DNA of 64,000 bases from Streptomyces sp. NBC_00464 (GTDB taxonomy: Bacteria > Actinomycetota > Actinomycetes > Streptomycetales > Streptomycetaceae), in assembly GCF_036013915.1 (NCBI RefSeq), contig NZ_CP107899.1, forward strand, positions 6,662,001 through 6,726,000. The letters are read 5' to 3'. The translations under genes and the position numbers were made by a program. Under the pieces are notes generated by a model, which made no database searches, was not told where the DNA came from, and saw only the letters and a list, made by a program, of their open reading frames with translations. Shown here piece by piece: positions 8,949 through 17,662 of this stretch (the stretch's first letter is position 1; every line of letters begins with the position of its first letter).

Positions 8949-8992
8949 CGGGGCGGCGGCGGCCCATTTCGCTATGGGGGCCGTGGGCTCGG

Positions 8993-8998
8993 TACGAT
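8993..8998 (+). promoter_or_regulatory. Candidate -10 element of thrS
   Basis: TACGAT lies about 55 bases before the thrS start, giving a leader of roughly 50 nt. The match is to the housekeeping sigma -10 consensus; no good -35 is seen. No T-box features are visible in the leader. Confidence 0.4.
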
Positions 8999-9053
8999 TC
9001 CCCTTGCGTCCGCCATGGGAATGCGGGTGCGCCCCCTCAGTCAGGAGAGACCG

Positions 9054-11030
9054 GTGTCAGACGTCCGTGTGACCATCCAACGCGATTCCGAGCGGGAAGA
9101 GCGCGTGGTGACGACGGGCACTACGGCAGCCGAGCTCTTCCCCGGCGAGCGCACCGTCGTCGCCGCCCGCATCGCCGGTGAACTGAAGGACCTCGCGTAC
9201 GTCCTCGCCGACGGCGAGACCGTCGAGCCCGTCCTGATCTCCTCCGAGGACGGCCTCAACATCCTGCGGCACTCCACCGCACATGTCATGGCCCAGGCTG
9301 TGCAGGAGCTCCACCCCGAGGCCAAGCTGGGCATCGGCCCGCCGGTCAAGGACGGCTTCTACTACGACTTCGACGTCGAGAAGCCGTTCACGCCCGAGGA
9401 CCTCAAGGCCATCGAGAAGAAGATGCAGGAGATCCAGAAGCGGGGCCAGAAGTTCTCCCGCCGGGTCGTGACGGACGAGGCGGCCCGCGAGGAGCTCGCC
9501 GACGAGCCGTACAAGCTGGAGCTCATCGGCATCAAGGGTTCCGCCTCCTCCGACGACGGCGCGGATGTCGAGGTGGGCGGCGGCGAGCTGACCATCTACG
9601 ACAACCTCGACCCGAAGACCGGCGAGCTGTGCTGGAAGGACCTCTGCCGGGGCCCGCACCTGCCGACCACCCGGTTCATTCCGGCGTTCAAGCTGATGCG
9701 GAACGCGGCTGCCTACTGGCGGGGCAGTGAGCGCAATCCCATGCTCCAGCGCATCTACGGGACCGCCTGGCCGACCAAGGACGAGCTGAAGGCGCACCTG
9801 GAGTTCCTGGAGGAGGCCGCCAAGCGCGACCACCGCAAGCTCGGCAACGAGCTGGACCTCTTCTCCTTCCCCGACGAGATCGGTCCTGGCCTCGCCGTCT
9901 TCCACCCCAAGGGCGGCGTCATCCGCCGGGCCATGGAGGACTACTCGCGCCGCCGCCACGAGGAGGAGGGCTACGAGTTCGTCTACTCGCCGCACGCCAC
10001 CAAGGGCAAGCTCTTCGAGAAGTCCGGCCACCTGGACTGGTACGCCGACGGCATGTACCCGCCCATGCAGCTCGACGACGGGGTGGACTACTACCTCAAG
10101 CCGATGAACTGCCCGATGCACAACCTGATCTTCGACGCCCGCGGCCGTTCGTACCGCGAACTGCCCCTGCGCCTCTTTGAGTTCGGGACGGTGTACCGGT
10201 ACGAGAAGTCGGGCGTCGTGCACGGGCTGACCCGCTCGCGCGGCTTCACGCAGGACGACGCGCACATCTACTGCACCAAGGAGCAGATGGCGGAGGAGCT
10301 GGACCGGACGCTCACCTTCGTCCTGAACCTGCTCCGCGACTACGGTCTGACCGACTTCTACCTGGAGCTGTCCACCAAGGACCCGGAGAAGTTCGTCGGG
10401 TCGGACGAGGCCTGGGAAGAGGCCACGGCAACGCTGCAGCAGGTCGCCGAGAAGCAGGGCCTGCCGCTGGTCCCGGACCCGGGCGGCGCCGCGTTCTACG
10501 GCCCGAAGATCTCGGTGCAGTGCAAGGACGCCATCGGCCGGACCTGGCAGATGTCGACCGTGCAGCTCGACTTCAACCTGCCGGAGCGCTTCGACCTGGA
10601 GTACACCGGCCCCGACGGCACCAAGCAGCGCCCGGTCATGATCCACCGCGCCCTGTTCGGCTCCATCGAGCGCTTCTTCGCCGTGCTCCTGGAGCACTAC
10701 GCGGGTGCGTTCCCGGTGTGGCTGGCGCCCGTCCAGGCGGTCGGCATCCCGATCGGCGACGCGCACATTCCGTACCTCCAGGAGTTCGCGGCCAAGGCCC
10801 GTAAGCAGGGGCTGCGGGTCGACGTGGACGCGTCGTCGGACCGGATGCAGAAGAAGATCCGCAACCAGCAGAAGGCCAAGGTTCCCTTCATGATCATCGC
10901 TGGTGACGAGGACATGGCCAACGGGGCCGTCTCCTTCCGCTACCGCGACGGTTCGCAGGAGAACGGCATTCCGGTCGAGGACGCCATCGCCAAGATCGCC
11001 AAGGCCGTCGAGGAGCGCGTCCAGGTCTGA
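9054..11030 (+). CDS. thrS: Threonyl-tRNA synthetase
   Basis: 658 aa, the usual length for ThrRS. It charges tRNA-Thr and edits mis-charged Ser. The order is: N-terminal TGS domain (about 1-65), editing domain with [11 protein letters not shown] (about 73-83) and the matching Cys/His region C-R-G-P-H (about 200), class II catalytic core with motif 2 (F-G-T-V-Y-R-Y-E) and M-N-C-P-M-H for zinc, motif 3 in [11 protein letters not shown], and the C-terminal anticodon-binding domain (about 545-650). The GTG start at 9054 has AGGAGAG upstream at normal spacing; the upstream in-frame codon at 9015 has no ribosome site. The gene ends at a hairpin shared with the convergent channel gene. Confidence 0.97.
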   Translation: MSDVRVTIQRDSEREERVVTTGTTAAELFPGERTVVAARIAGELKDLAYVLADGETVEPVLISSEDGLNILRHSTAHVMAQAVQELHPEAKLGIGPPVKDGFYYDFDVEKPFTPEDLKAIEKKMQEIQKRGQKFSRRVVTDEAAREELADEPYKLELIGIKGSASSDDGADVEVGGGELTIYDNLDPKTGELCWKDLCRGPHLPTTRFIPAFKLMRNAAAYWRGSERNPMLQRIYGTAWPTKDELKAHLEFLEEAAKRDHRKLGNELDLFSFPDEIGPGLAVFHPKGGVIRRAMEDYSRRRHEEEGYEFVYSPHATKGKLFEKSGHLDWYADGMYPPMQLDDGVDYYLKPMNCPMHNLIFDARGRSYRELPLRLFEFGTVYRYEKSGVVHGLTRSRGFTQDDAHIYCTKEQMAEELDRTLTFVLNLLRDYGLTDFYLELSTKDPEKFVGSDEAWEEATATLQQVAEKQGLPLVPDPGGAAFYGPKISVQCKDAIGRTWQMSTVQLDFNLPERFDLEYTGPDGTKQRPVMIHRALFGSIERFFAVLLEHYAGAFPVWLAPVQAVGIPIGDAHIPYLQEFAAKARKQGLRVDVDASSDRMQKKIRNQQKAKVPFMIIAGDEDMANGAVSFRYRDGSQENGIPVEDAIAKIAKAVEERVQV

Positions 11031-11044
11031 TCCGTGCCCGGCAG

Positions 11045-11079
11045 GGGCCCCCGGCGAGCTACCCGCTCACCGGGGGCCC
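11045..11079. terminator. Hairpin between convergent thrS and channel gene
   Basis: GGGCCCCCGG (11045-11054) pairs with CCGGGGGCCC (11070-11079). The right arm lies inside the last codons of the channel gene, so the structure can serve both transcripts. Confidence 0.65.
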
Positions 11080-11735
11080 TTCTCGTCCTCCCGCCGGAAC
11101 ACCTGGACGAGCCACGACGAGAACGAACCCGTCACCGCCCCCAGCAGCGCCAGCCCGCAGGCCATCAGGAACGCCGCGACGACCCGGCCCCACGGCGTCA
11201 CCGGCACGGCATCCCCGTACCCCACCGTCGTGAGCGTCGCGCAGGCCCACCAGACCGAGTCGCCGAAGGTCCGGATCGAGGCGCCGGGTGCGTCGTGCTC
11301 CTGGTGGTAGACCGCGAGGGACGCGGAGAAGCCGAGCAGCAGGGCCGTCAGGCCCGCGTACGACATCACCCGCGCGTACAGGCTCAGCCGCGGCTCATCG
11401 TGGCGCTTCTGGATGGCCGTGTAGACCTTGACCAGGCGCAGCGGGCGCAGCAGCGGCAGCAGGAGCACGATCGTGTCGAGCCAGCGCACCCGGAAGAAGC
11501 GGTGGCCCAGGCCGCTGAGCCGGATCCGTACGGCGTAGTCGACGACGAAGAGCAGCCAGGTGGCGGCGACCAGGGCGAGGGCGAGGTCGTGCCAGGGTTC
11601 GGCGTCGTCCGGGGCGAGGACGCGGACCGCGTAGCCGAGCATGAACAGCAGTGAGGCGGCGAAGAGCGGTACCTCGGTGCGCTGCTCCCAGAGGGTGAGG
11701 GCGGGTGAGGGCCGGGCCGGGGTGCGGTCGCTCAT
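11067..11735 (-). CDS. Potassium channel family protein (single pore domain)
   Basis: 222 aa. Hydrophobic segments at about 22-40, 47-70, 83-100 and 125-145 are followed by a pore helix and the selectivity filter T-T-V-G-Y-G-D (about 173-179), then a last membrane helix with L-L-G-A-V-T-G. A basic segment R-L-R-P-L-R-L-V-K is seen in the fourth helix region, as in voltage-sensor-like channels. It should conduct K+ across the cytoplasmic membrane as a tetramer. There is no RCK/TrkA-N domain at the C-terminus; the tail is short and charged. ATG at 11735 is divergent from the HIT gene. Confidence 0.88.
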   Translation of the reverse strand: MSDRTPARPSPALTLWEQRTEVPLFAASLLFMLGYAVRVLAPDDAEPWHDLALALVAATWLLFVVDYAVRIRLSGLGHRFFRVRWLDTIVLLLPLLRPLRLVKVYTAIQKRHDEPRLSLYARVMSYAGLTALLLGFSASLAVYHQEHDAPGASIRTFGDSVWWACATLTTVGYGDAVPVTPWGRVVAAFLMACGLALLGAVTGSFSSWLVQVFRREDEKGPR

Positions 11736-11800
11736 CGGCCCAGCATCGCGGCGAGTGGACGGGATCGGCCCCGGCGACACGCTTTGCACGGGGTACGCAA

Positions 11801-11806
11801 TATGCT
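11801..11806 (+). promoter_or_regulatory. Candidate -10 of a leaderless HIT-family mRNA
   Basis: TATGCT ends 7 nt before the ATG at 11814. With the normal -10 to +1 distance, transcription would start at or next to the A of the start codon, and no Shine-Dalgarno sequence is visible. Confidence 0.45.
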
Positions 11807-11813
11807 GATCGGC

Positions 11814-12365
11814 ATGACGAGTGAGCCGGAGCAGCAGATCGGAGTGGGAACGCCCGATGCGTTCCAGCGCCTGTGGACGCCCCACCGGATGGCGTACATC
11901 CAGGGCGAGAACAAGCCGACCGGCCCGGAGGCCGGCGACGGCTGTCCGTTCTGTGAGATCCCTTCGAAGTCGGATGAGGACGGGCTCGTCGTCGCGCGCG
12001 GCGAGAAGGTCTATGCCGTGCTGAATCTGTATCCGTACAACGGTGGGCACCTGATGGTGGTGCCGTACCGGCATGTCGCGGACTACACGGAGCTGGACGG
12101 TCCGGAGACGCTGGAGCTCGCCGACTTCACCAAGCGTGCGATGACGGCGCTGCGTGCGGCCTCGGGGGCGCACGGTTTCAATATCGGGATGAATCAGGGT
12201 GCTGTGGCGGGTGCGGGTATTGCCGCGCATCTGCATCAGCATCTGGTGCCCCGTTGGGGTGGTGACACCAACTTCATGCCGGTGGTGGGTCACACCAAGG
12301 TGCTGCCGCAGCTGCTGGGCGACACGCGCAGGATGCTGGCCGACGCCTGGCCGCGCAGCGGCTGA
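11814..12365 (+). CDS. HIT-family nucleotide hydrolase/phosphorylase (AP4A-type)
   Basis: 183 aa. The histidine triad H-L-H-Q-H-L (H-x-H-x-H, about residue 142) is complete and is preceded by the conserved G-A-G-I-A-A and N-x-G segments. A C-P-F-C motif near residue 44 may bind zinc, as in actinobacterial HIT proteins related to M. tuberculosis Rv2613c, an AP4A phosphorylase found next to pgsA. It probably cleaves dinucleoside polyphosphates. I chose ATG 11814 because a -10 element lies 7 nt upstream (leaderless). ATG 11802 is possible but would be inside that promoter. The neighbourhood thrS-HIT-pgsA-acyltransferase-pimA is conserved in actinobacteria. Confidence 0.9.
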   Translation: MTSEPEQQIGVGTPDAFQRLWTPHRMAYIQGENKPTGPEAGDGCPFCEIPSKSDEDGLVVARGEKVYAVLNLYPYNGGHLMVVPYRHVADYTELDGPETLELADFTKRAMTALRAASGAHGFNIGMNQGAVAGAGIAAHLHQHLVPRWGGDTNFMPVVGHTKVLPQLLGDTRRMLADAWPRSG

Positions 12366-12391
12366 TTCCGTCTTTTCTCTTTCGTCGTGCG

Positions 12392-12417
12392 GGGCGCCCC
12401 GGTTTTCCGGGGCGCCC
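12392..12417 (+). terminator. Terminator after HIT gene
   Basis: GGGCGCCCCGG and CCGGGGCGCCC form a perfect 11-bp stem with a TTTT loop, followed by TTT. It lies between the convergent HIT and unknown membrane-protein genes and can act on both strands. Confidence 0.85.
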
Positions 12418-12430
12418 TTTGCCGTTCGTC

Positions 12431-14113
12431 CTAGGCGTCGTAGAGGTCGGCCTTGCGTGGGGTGGGGTCCTGGACGAGTCCGCTCAGTATCGAGGAGCGG
12501 TTGTCGAAGCGTTCGGTGTCGACGCCGTTCTCGTTCAGGACCTTGATGGCGGCGCTGTGCACGACGCGCAGTACGGGTGTGGCGGCGCGCATCGCGTCGT
12601 CGGCCATGAAGCGGTGGCGCCACGGCTTCTCGGCCCAGGCGTGCCGGAGTCCGAAGGGTTCGGGCAGGGCGATCTTGCCGCCGAGGTAGTCGAGGAGGGG
12701 CGGGTACCAGGTGAAGGGGGCGCGCAGGGCGAGGCGGACGACTTCCTTGGACTCGACCAGTGCCAGCGTGATGTCGCGGGTCTCCCAGAACTTGACGGTC
12801 TTGTTGACCGTCTTCTTCTTGGCCGCGGGCTTGCTGGTGAACAGGGAGTGGACGGGGCCGAGGGCGTGTCCGGTGACTTCGATGCGCAGGGTCTCGAAGA
12901 GCACGGTGACGGTGATCATCATGGTGATGACCAGCTGGCCGTCCCAGAGGGTGAACTGGACGCCCAGGTAGTGGCGGTCGCCGCCGCCGAACTGCTGGTG
13001 GTTGCAGATCCGCTGTATTTCGTGGGGCTTGACCTGGAAGGTGGCGACGTCCTCGCCCTCGGGGCGGGAGACCGCGTCGGCGTTCTCCCCGACGGGCGAG
13101 ACGATCCAGTGGGTGACCGAGGGGGTGGGGAACCCGCCGGTGTTCAGCGGGCCGCGCTCCAGCATCTTGAGCTGGTCGTGCATGACGCGTATCAGGTCCC
13201 AGCTGCGGAACTGGTGGAACTCCTTGCCGGGCTCCTTGGAGACGAGGTCCTCGGCGAGCTGCCAGCTGCCCCAGCGGGTGCCCATGCCGAGGATGCCCTT
13301 GGGGCCGGCGTAGAAGACGGAGTTGGACTGCTGTTCGGCGGAGAGCTTCTCCAGCCCCTGGCGGAGTGCCTCGCGGGCTGTCTCGTTGGGGTTCTTCGGT
13401 ACGGCTTCGGGGATCTTGGCAATGACGCCGCCGCCGGAGAGCAGGCCCTCCCAGCGGGCGCGCATGTCCTGGGCGGAGGTCTCGGCTATCCGTTTGGCGA
13501 TCAGCCAGCCGATGACCGGGGCGATGATCATCGCTCGCAGGTACAGCCCCAGGAGTCCGGTGAGGGGCGATTTGATCAGGAGGAACAGGGCGGCGATGCC
13601 GATGATGGGCAGCAGGGCGCTGCCCAGGGCGGCGAGGGCCTTGTCCTTGGTGTTGGCGAGGCCGTCGCGCAGCCGGAAGGCGATCACCCACAGCAGCATT
13701 CCGGGCAGGAAGACGAAGCCGAACAGGGCTGTCACGACGGTGAGTTTGGTGTCGCGGGCCTTGCGGAGGCGGGTCGCGGACAGGCAGTGCTCGACGACGG
13801 TCTGCGGGTCGCTGCCGAAGGACTGGATGAGGGCTTTCCGTGCGCCGCCGAGCATGCGCTCCTGGACGGCGCGGGAGAAGGCCTCGCCGAGGTTGGGTTT
13901 GAAGTAGGCGGATTTGAAGAGCTTGGAACGCCCTTCCTTCACTTCGGACTTGTGCCACTCGCTGTTGGCTTTGAGGATTTCCTCCACCGGGGTGTCGCGG
14001 TACGCGGCAGAGGCGAGGGCGTTGGTCGCCACCGCCGCTCCTGCCGCCCCCTGGAGCGGAATCTGCGCTCCGGGAGAGAAATCGAATCCGTTGCTGGCCA
14101 CTGTCGCCCCCAC
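12431..14113 (-). CDS. Unknown membrane-associated protein
   Basis: 560 aa, no named family recognised. Two or three hydrophobic segments lie near residues 125-150 and 165-200 (F-G-F-V-F-L-P-G-M-L-L-W and the I-I-G-I-A-A-L-F-L-L-I region), so the N- and C-terminal parts are likely on the same side of the membrane. The region 270-420 contains many W/F residues and G-F-P-T-P-S-V-T-H-W. The C-terminal third contains a Lys-rich K-K-K-T-V-N-K-T-V-K. The GTG at 14113 is used here; GTG 14101 (MASNGFDF) is an equally reasonable start with a G-rich stretch before it. Codon use resembles the neighbours, so recent transfer is not indicated. Confidence 0.75.
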   Translation of the reverse strand: MGATVASNGFDFSPGAQIPLQGAAGAAVATNALASAAYRDTPVEEILKANSEWHKSEVKEGRSKLFKSAYFKPNLGEAFSRAVQERMLGGARKALIQSFGSDPQTVVEHCLSATRLRKARDTKLTVVTALFGFVFLPGMLLWVIAFRLRDGLANTKDKALAALGSALLPIIGIAALFLLIKSPLTGLLGLYLRAMIIAPVIGWLIAKRIAETSAQDMRARWEGLLSGGGVIAKIPEAVPKNPNETAREALRQGLEKLSAEQQSNSVFYAGPKGILGMGTRWGSWQLAEDLVSKEPGKEFHQFRSWDLIRVMHDQLKMLERGPLNTGGFPTPSVTHWIVSPVGENADAVSRPEGEDVATFQVKPHEIQRICNHQQFGGGDRHYLGVQFTLWDGQLVITMMITVTVLFETLRIEVTGHALGPVHSLFTSKPAAKKKTVNKTVKFWETRDITLALVESKEVVRLALRAPFTWYPPLLDYLGGKIALPEPFGLRHAWAEKPWRHRFMADDAMRAATPVLRVVHSAAIKVLNENGVDTERFDNRSSILSGLVQDPTPRKADLYDA

Positions 14114-14248
14114 TCGCCGCCGAGGAACCGCTCCTGCGGCTGTTTCCCAACTGCCGGGCCCGGCACACTTTCTGAGCTGGGAGCACAGCGTATCGTCCGA
14201 ATAGGTACGCCGTCCGGCCCTGTGGACAACGTTGAACGGTCGGGGTCG

Positions 14249-16474
14249 TTATGTACCTTTCTTATCGTTCTCCTGTTGTTCGTGGAGGCGGTCGGCGAGC
14301 TGTCGGGGCATGGCTTCGTGGCGGGCGTAGGTGCGGTCGAAACGGCCGGTTCCATGGGACAGCGAGCGCAGGTCGACGGCGTAGCGGCCGATTTCCAGCT
14401 CCGGGACCTCGGCCCGTACGAGGGTGCGTCCGGTGCCGGACTGCTCGGTGCCGGTCACCCGGCCGCGGCGGCCGGAGAGATCGCTCATGACCGGGCCGAC
14501 GTAGTCGTCGGGGATCAGTACACGGACCTCGGCGACGGGTTCCAGGAGCTGGATGCGGGTGTCGTCCGCGGCCTCGCGCAGGGCCAGGGCGCCCGCGGTC
14601 TGGAAGGCGGCGTCGGAGGAGTCCACGGAGTGGGACCTGCCGTCCCGCAGGGTCACGCGCACGTCGACCAGCGGATGTCCGGCGGTGAGGCCGCGGGCGG
14701 CCTGGGCGCGGATGCCCTTCTCGACGGACGGGACGAACTGGCGGGGTACCGATCCGCCGACCACCTTGTCGACGAACTCGATGCCGGAGCCGGGCGGCAG
14801 CGGTTCGACGTCGATCTCGCAGATGGCGTACTGGCCGTGGCCGCCGGACTGTTTGACGTGGCGGCCACGGCCAGTGGACGGCCCGCCGAACGTCTCGCGC
14901 AGCGCGACGCGGTGGGGGACGGCGTCGACCTGTACGCCGTAACGGGTGCGAAGCCGGTCCAGCGCCACGTCCAGATGGGCTTCCCCGAGGCACCACAGGA
15001 CGACCTGGTGGGTGTCCTGGTTCTGTTCCAGGCGCATGGTCGGGTCCTCGGCGACGAGGCGTGCGAGGCCCTGGGAGAGCTTGTCCTCGTCGGCCTTGCC
15101 GTGTGCCTCGATGGCGAGCGGCAGCAGCGGGTCGGGCATGGTCCACGGTTCCATCAGCAGGGGATGGTCCGGGCCGGACAGGGTGTCGCCGGTCTCGGCG
15201 GCGTCCAGCCGGGCGACGCAGGCGAGATCGCCGGCGATGCAGGCGGTGAGGGGACGCTGCTGTTTGCCGAAGGGGGAGGAGAGGGCTCCGACGCGGATCT
15301 CGGCCTCGTGGAAGGGCCGGGCCTCGTGGCCGGGGTCGTCGAGCCCATGGCCGGATATGTGCACCGTGTCGTCGGGGCGCAGGGTGCCGGAGAAGACGCG
15401 GACGAGCGAGAGCCGGCCGACGTAGGGGTCGGAGGCCGTCTTGACGACTTCGGCGGCCAGGTCGCCCTGCGGGTCGCAGTCCAGGGCGGGGAGCGAGGTG
15501 CCGTGCAGGGTGGTGACGGCGGGCAGGGGGCGTTCGAGCGGGGTGGGGAAGCCGCCCGTGATCAGGTCGAGGAGTTCGACGGTGCCGATGCCCTGGCGGG
15601 CGCCGTCGGCGGCGGGTGCGGCGGTGAGGACGGGGTGGAAGGTGCCGCGTGCGACGGCGCGTTCGAGGTCGTCGACGAGTGTCCTGATGTCGATGGGTGT
15701 GCCGTCGAGGTAGCGGTCCATCAGGGTCTCGTCCTCGCTCTCGGCGATGATCCCCTCGATCAGCCGGTTGCGGGCGTCGGCCAGGAGTGTCTGCTGGGAC
15801 GCGGCAGGCGGGTGTTCCTGCCGTTCCCCGCCGGAGTAGTCGAAGATCCGCTGGGTGAGCAGCCCCGTGAGGCCGGTCAGCGGCGCGTGTCCGTCCGGGG
15901 TCTCGGGGCCGTGCACCGGCAGATAGAGGGGGAGCACGGCGTCGGGGTCGTCGCCGCCGAAGATCTCGCCGCAGATCCGGGTCATCGCGTCGAAGGAGGT
16001 GCGGGCGGTGTCCAGGTGGGTGACGACGATGGCGCGCGGCATGCCGACCGCCGCGCACTCCTCCCAGACGGCGCGGGTGGTGCCGGCGACGGCGTCGGCC
16101 TCCTGGGCGGCCGAGACGACGAAGAGGGCCGCGTCCGCCGCGCGCAGACCGGCCCTGAGTTCCCCGACGAAGTCGGCGTAGCCGGGGCTGTCCAGCAGGT
16201 TGATCTTGACTCCGTCCCATGTGACGGGGACGAGGGAGAGCGAGACGGAGCGCTGTCGGCGCTGCTCGATCCCGTCGTGGTCGGAGACCGTGGTGCCGTC
16301 CTCGACCCGGCCCGCCCGGTTGACCGCGCCCGCGGTCTGTGCGAGGGCCTCGACGAGGGTGGTCTTGCCGGAGCCGCTGTGGCCGACCAGGACCACGTTC
16401 CGGATGGCGGAGGGGTGGTCGGCCGTCGCTGCTCTTCCGGCGGCTCCGGTGTGCGTGTGTGTCTTGTCGCCCAT
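14249..16474 (-). CDS. Elongation factor G-like GTPase EF-G2
   Basis: 741 aa with the five-domain EF-G layout. G1 is G-H-S-G-S-G-K-T (about 36-43), G3 is D-S-P-G-Y (about 93-97), G4 is T-H-L-D instead of N-K-x-D, and the switch I region reads R-Q-R-S-V-S-L-S in place of the usual R-G-I-T-I. Domains II to V follow with the typical domain IV and V patterns (G-R-G-R-H-V-K; R-R-G-R-V-T-G). This matches actinobacterial EF-G2 (FusA2) proteins, for which the M. smegmatis member was reported to lack ribosome-dependent GTPase activity; the role is not settled. The canonical EF-G gene is elsewhere. ATG at 16474 has GGGAGG 8 nt upstream. Confidence 0.9.
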   Translation of the reverse strand: MGDKTHTHTGAAGRAATADHPSAIRNVVLVGHSGSGKTTLVEALAQTAGAVNRAGRVEDGTTVSDHDGIEQRRQRSVSLSLVPVTWDGVKINLLDSPGYADFVGELRAGLRAADAALFVVSAAQEADAVAGTTRAVWEECAAVGMPRAIVVTHLDTARTSFDAMTRICGEIFGGDDPDAVLPLYLPVHGPETPDGHAPLTGLTGLLTQRIFDYSGGERQEHPPAASQQTLLADARNRLIEGIIAESEDETLMDRYLDGTPIDIRTLVDDLERAVARGTFHPVLTAAPAADGARQGIGTVELLDLITGGFPTPLERPLPAVTTLHGTSLPALDCDPQGDLAAEVVKTASDPYVGRLSLVRVFSGTLRPDDTVHISGHGLDDPGHEARPFHEAEIRVGALSSPFGKQQRPLTACIAGDLACVARLDAAETGDTLSGPDHPLLMEPWTMPDPLLPLAIEAHGKADEDKLSQGLARLVAEDPTMRLEQNQDTHQVVLWCLGEAHLDVALDRLRTRYGVQVDAVPHRVALRETFGGPSTGRGRHVKQSGGHGQYAICEIDVEPLPPGSGIEFVDKVVGGSVPRQFVPSVEKGIRAQAARGLTAGHPLVDVRVTLRDGRSHSVDSSDAAFQTAGALALREAADDTRIQLLEPVAEVRVLIPDDYVGPVMSDLSGRRGRVTGTEQSGTGRTLVRAEVPELEIGRYAVDLRSLSHGTGRFDRTYARHEAMPRQLADRLHEQQENDKKGT

Positions 16475-16773
16475 GGCGCGTGCCTCCCGGGTGGTGGCGC
16501 CGGGCGGGGGCCCGCCGGCGCGGGATGGGGAGCGATTGCACGGGCACGGGGGAGCCGCCACGGCGGCTACGGCGACGCCCGCGGTAGTTCCGAGCTTTCC
16601 ACTCGGGCCGGGTCACGTCCATACGCCGTGCGCCGCGGCGGGCTCCGACGCCGGTCCGGCGACATCCCCCAGGGTGCCCGGACGGTGGAGTGCGGCGGGC
16701 GTGACTACGATGGGCCAGTGCCCCTCCCGGCAAGTTTTGCCCCGTCGGGCGAACATTGCCGGTCGCGGCACTA
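16475..16773. other. Intergenic region between EF-G2 and pgsA (left part)
   Basis: This is the left part of a 507-bp gap between divergent genes. It holds the EF-G2 ribosome site near 16483-16488, presumably the EF-G2 promoter, a + strand -10-like TACGAT at 16706-16711 and the small open frame at 16718. No other coding frame of convincing quality is seen. The right part is occupied by the palindromic element at 16774-16932. Confidence 0.5.
16706..16711 (+). promoter_or_regulatory. Candidate -10 element upstream of pgsA
   Basis: TACGAT sits 6 nt before a GTG codon at 16718 and about 270 bases before pgsA. If used, the mRNA would begin at the GTG and carry the palindromic element in its leader. 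Confidence 0.35.
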
Positions 16774-16774
16774 G
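16718..16774 (+). CDS. Possible leaderless 18-aa leader ORF
   Basis: GTG at 16718, 6 nt after TACGAT, opens 18 codons ending in TAG at 16772-16774 (MPLPASFAPSGEHCRSRH). It has no Shine-Dalgarno sequence and no known family. The palindromic element starts on the last base of the stop codon. It could be a translated leader ahead of pgsA, the remnant of a gene cut by the element, or chance. I have no proof that it is translated. Confidence 0.25.
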   Translation: MPLPASFAPSGEHCRSRH

Positions 16775-16932
16775 GAGGGTGCTGAAGGGCCCGGCCGGGC
16801 TCGCGGCGCCCGGAACGCACGTCTGCGGCGTTGCCGAAACGTTCCCATGGCGGAGTCAGGGGACGCTCCGGCGCCTTGCAGCCGCACGCACCGGACGCCG
16901 CCCTGATCCGGCCAGGACCTTCAGCACCCTCC
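16774..16932. repeat. Palindromic MITE-like element 1 (159 bp)
   Basis: The ends are perfect 15-bp inverted repeats: GGAGGGTGCTGAAGG (16774-16788) and CCTTCAGCACCCTCC (16918-16932). The interior is also partly self-complementary and contains GCGCCTTGCAGCCGCACGCA, which is related to the cores of elements 2 and 3. No transposase is encoded. The left end overlaps the G of a TAG stop codon. Such non-coding palindromes are common in Streptomyces intergenic DNA. Confidence 0.75.
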
Positions 16933-16981
16933 AGCCGGTGGCCGATGGGGCCATGCGGCCCACCGAGCCCTCGGGAAGGCC

Positions 16982-17662
16982 ATGCTGAACAAGTACGCGC
17001 GTGCATTCTTTACGCGTGTCCTCACGCCGTTCGCCGCGCTGTTGCTCCGTCTGGGCGTGAGCCCCGACGCGGTCACTCTGATCGGCACGGCCGGGGTGAT
17101 GGCAGGTGCGCTGGTCTTCTTCCCGATGGGGGAGTTCTTCTGGGGCACGATCGTCATCACGATCTTCGTCTTCTCCGACCTCGTCGACGGCAACATGGCA
17201 CGCCAGGCCGGTATCTCCAGCCGCTGGGGCGCGTTCCTGGACTCGACGCTCGACCGGGTGGCCGACGGGGCGATCTTCGCGGGCTTCGCGCTCTGGTACG
17301 CGGGCAGCGGCGACGACAACATCCTGTGCGCGGTCGCGATCTTCTGCCTGGCGAGCGGCCAGGTGGTCTCGTACACCAAGGCGCGTGGCGAGTCGATCGG
17401 TCTGCCGGTGGCGGTCAACGGGCTCGTGGAGCGTGCCGAACGCCTGGTGATCTCGCTGGTGGCCGCCGGTCTGGCGGGTCTGCACAAGTTCGGTGTGCCG
17501 GGGATCGACATCCTGCTGCCGATCGCGCTGTGGATCGTCGCGGTGGGCAGCCTGGTGACGCTGGTGCAGCGGGTCGTGACCGTGCGCCGCGAGTCCGCCG
17601 AGGCCGACGCGGCTGCCGCGGTATCGGCTGCGGCGGACCGGGGGAGCGAGGCCGCGCAGTGA
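16982..17662 (+). CDS. pgsA: CDP-alcohol phosphatidyltransferase (phosphatidylinositol-phosphate synthase type)
   Basis: 226 aa membrane enzyme. The CDP-alcohol motif D-x2-D-G-x2-A-R-x8-G-x3-D-x3-D is complete: D66, D69, G70, A73, R74, G83, D87, D91. About five or six hydrophobic segments surround it. In actinobacteria the enzyme at this position, between the HIT gene and the acyltransferase, joins CDP-diacylglycerol to inositol 1-phosphate, the first step toward phosphatidylinositol and PIM lipids. The substrate assignment rests on this context. ATG at 16982 follows GGGAAGG closely. The stop overlaps the next start by four bases (GTGA). Confidence 0.92.
   Translation: MLNKYARAFFTRVLTPFAALLLRLGVSPDAVTLIGTAGVMAGALVFFPMGEFFWGTIVITIFVFSDLVDGNMARQAGISSRWGAFLDSTLDRVADGAIFAGFALWYAGSGDDNILCAVAIFCLASGQVVSYTKARGESIGLPVAVNGLVERAERLVISLVAAGLAGLHKFGVPGIDILLPIALWIVAVGSLVTLVQRVVTVRRESAEADAAAAVSAAADRGSEAAQ

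Noticed and set aside
8949..9053. T-box or other riboswitch before thrS
   Set aside because: The leader is only about 50 nt, with no T-box sequence and no specifier hairpin.
12419..16774. 1,451-codon open frame on the + strand opposite the unknown protein and EF-G2
   Set aside because: It is a GC-driven antisense frame: Gly/Val/Asp/Arg-rich, no domain, and it spans two real genes and their gap. The opposite-strand frames have clear conserved motifs.
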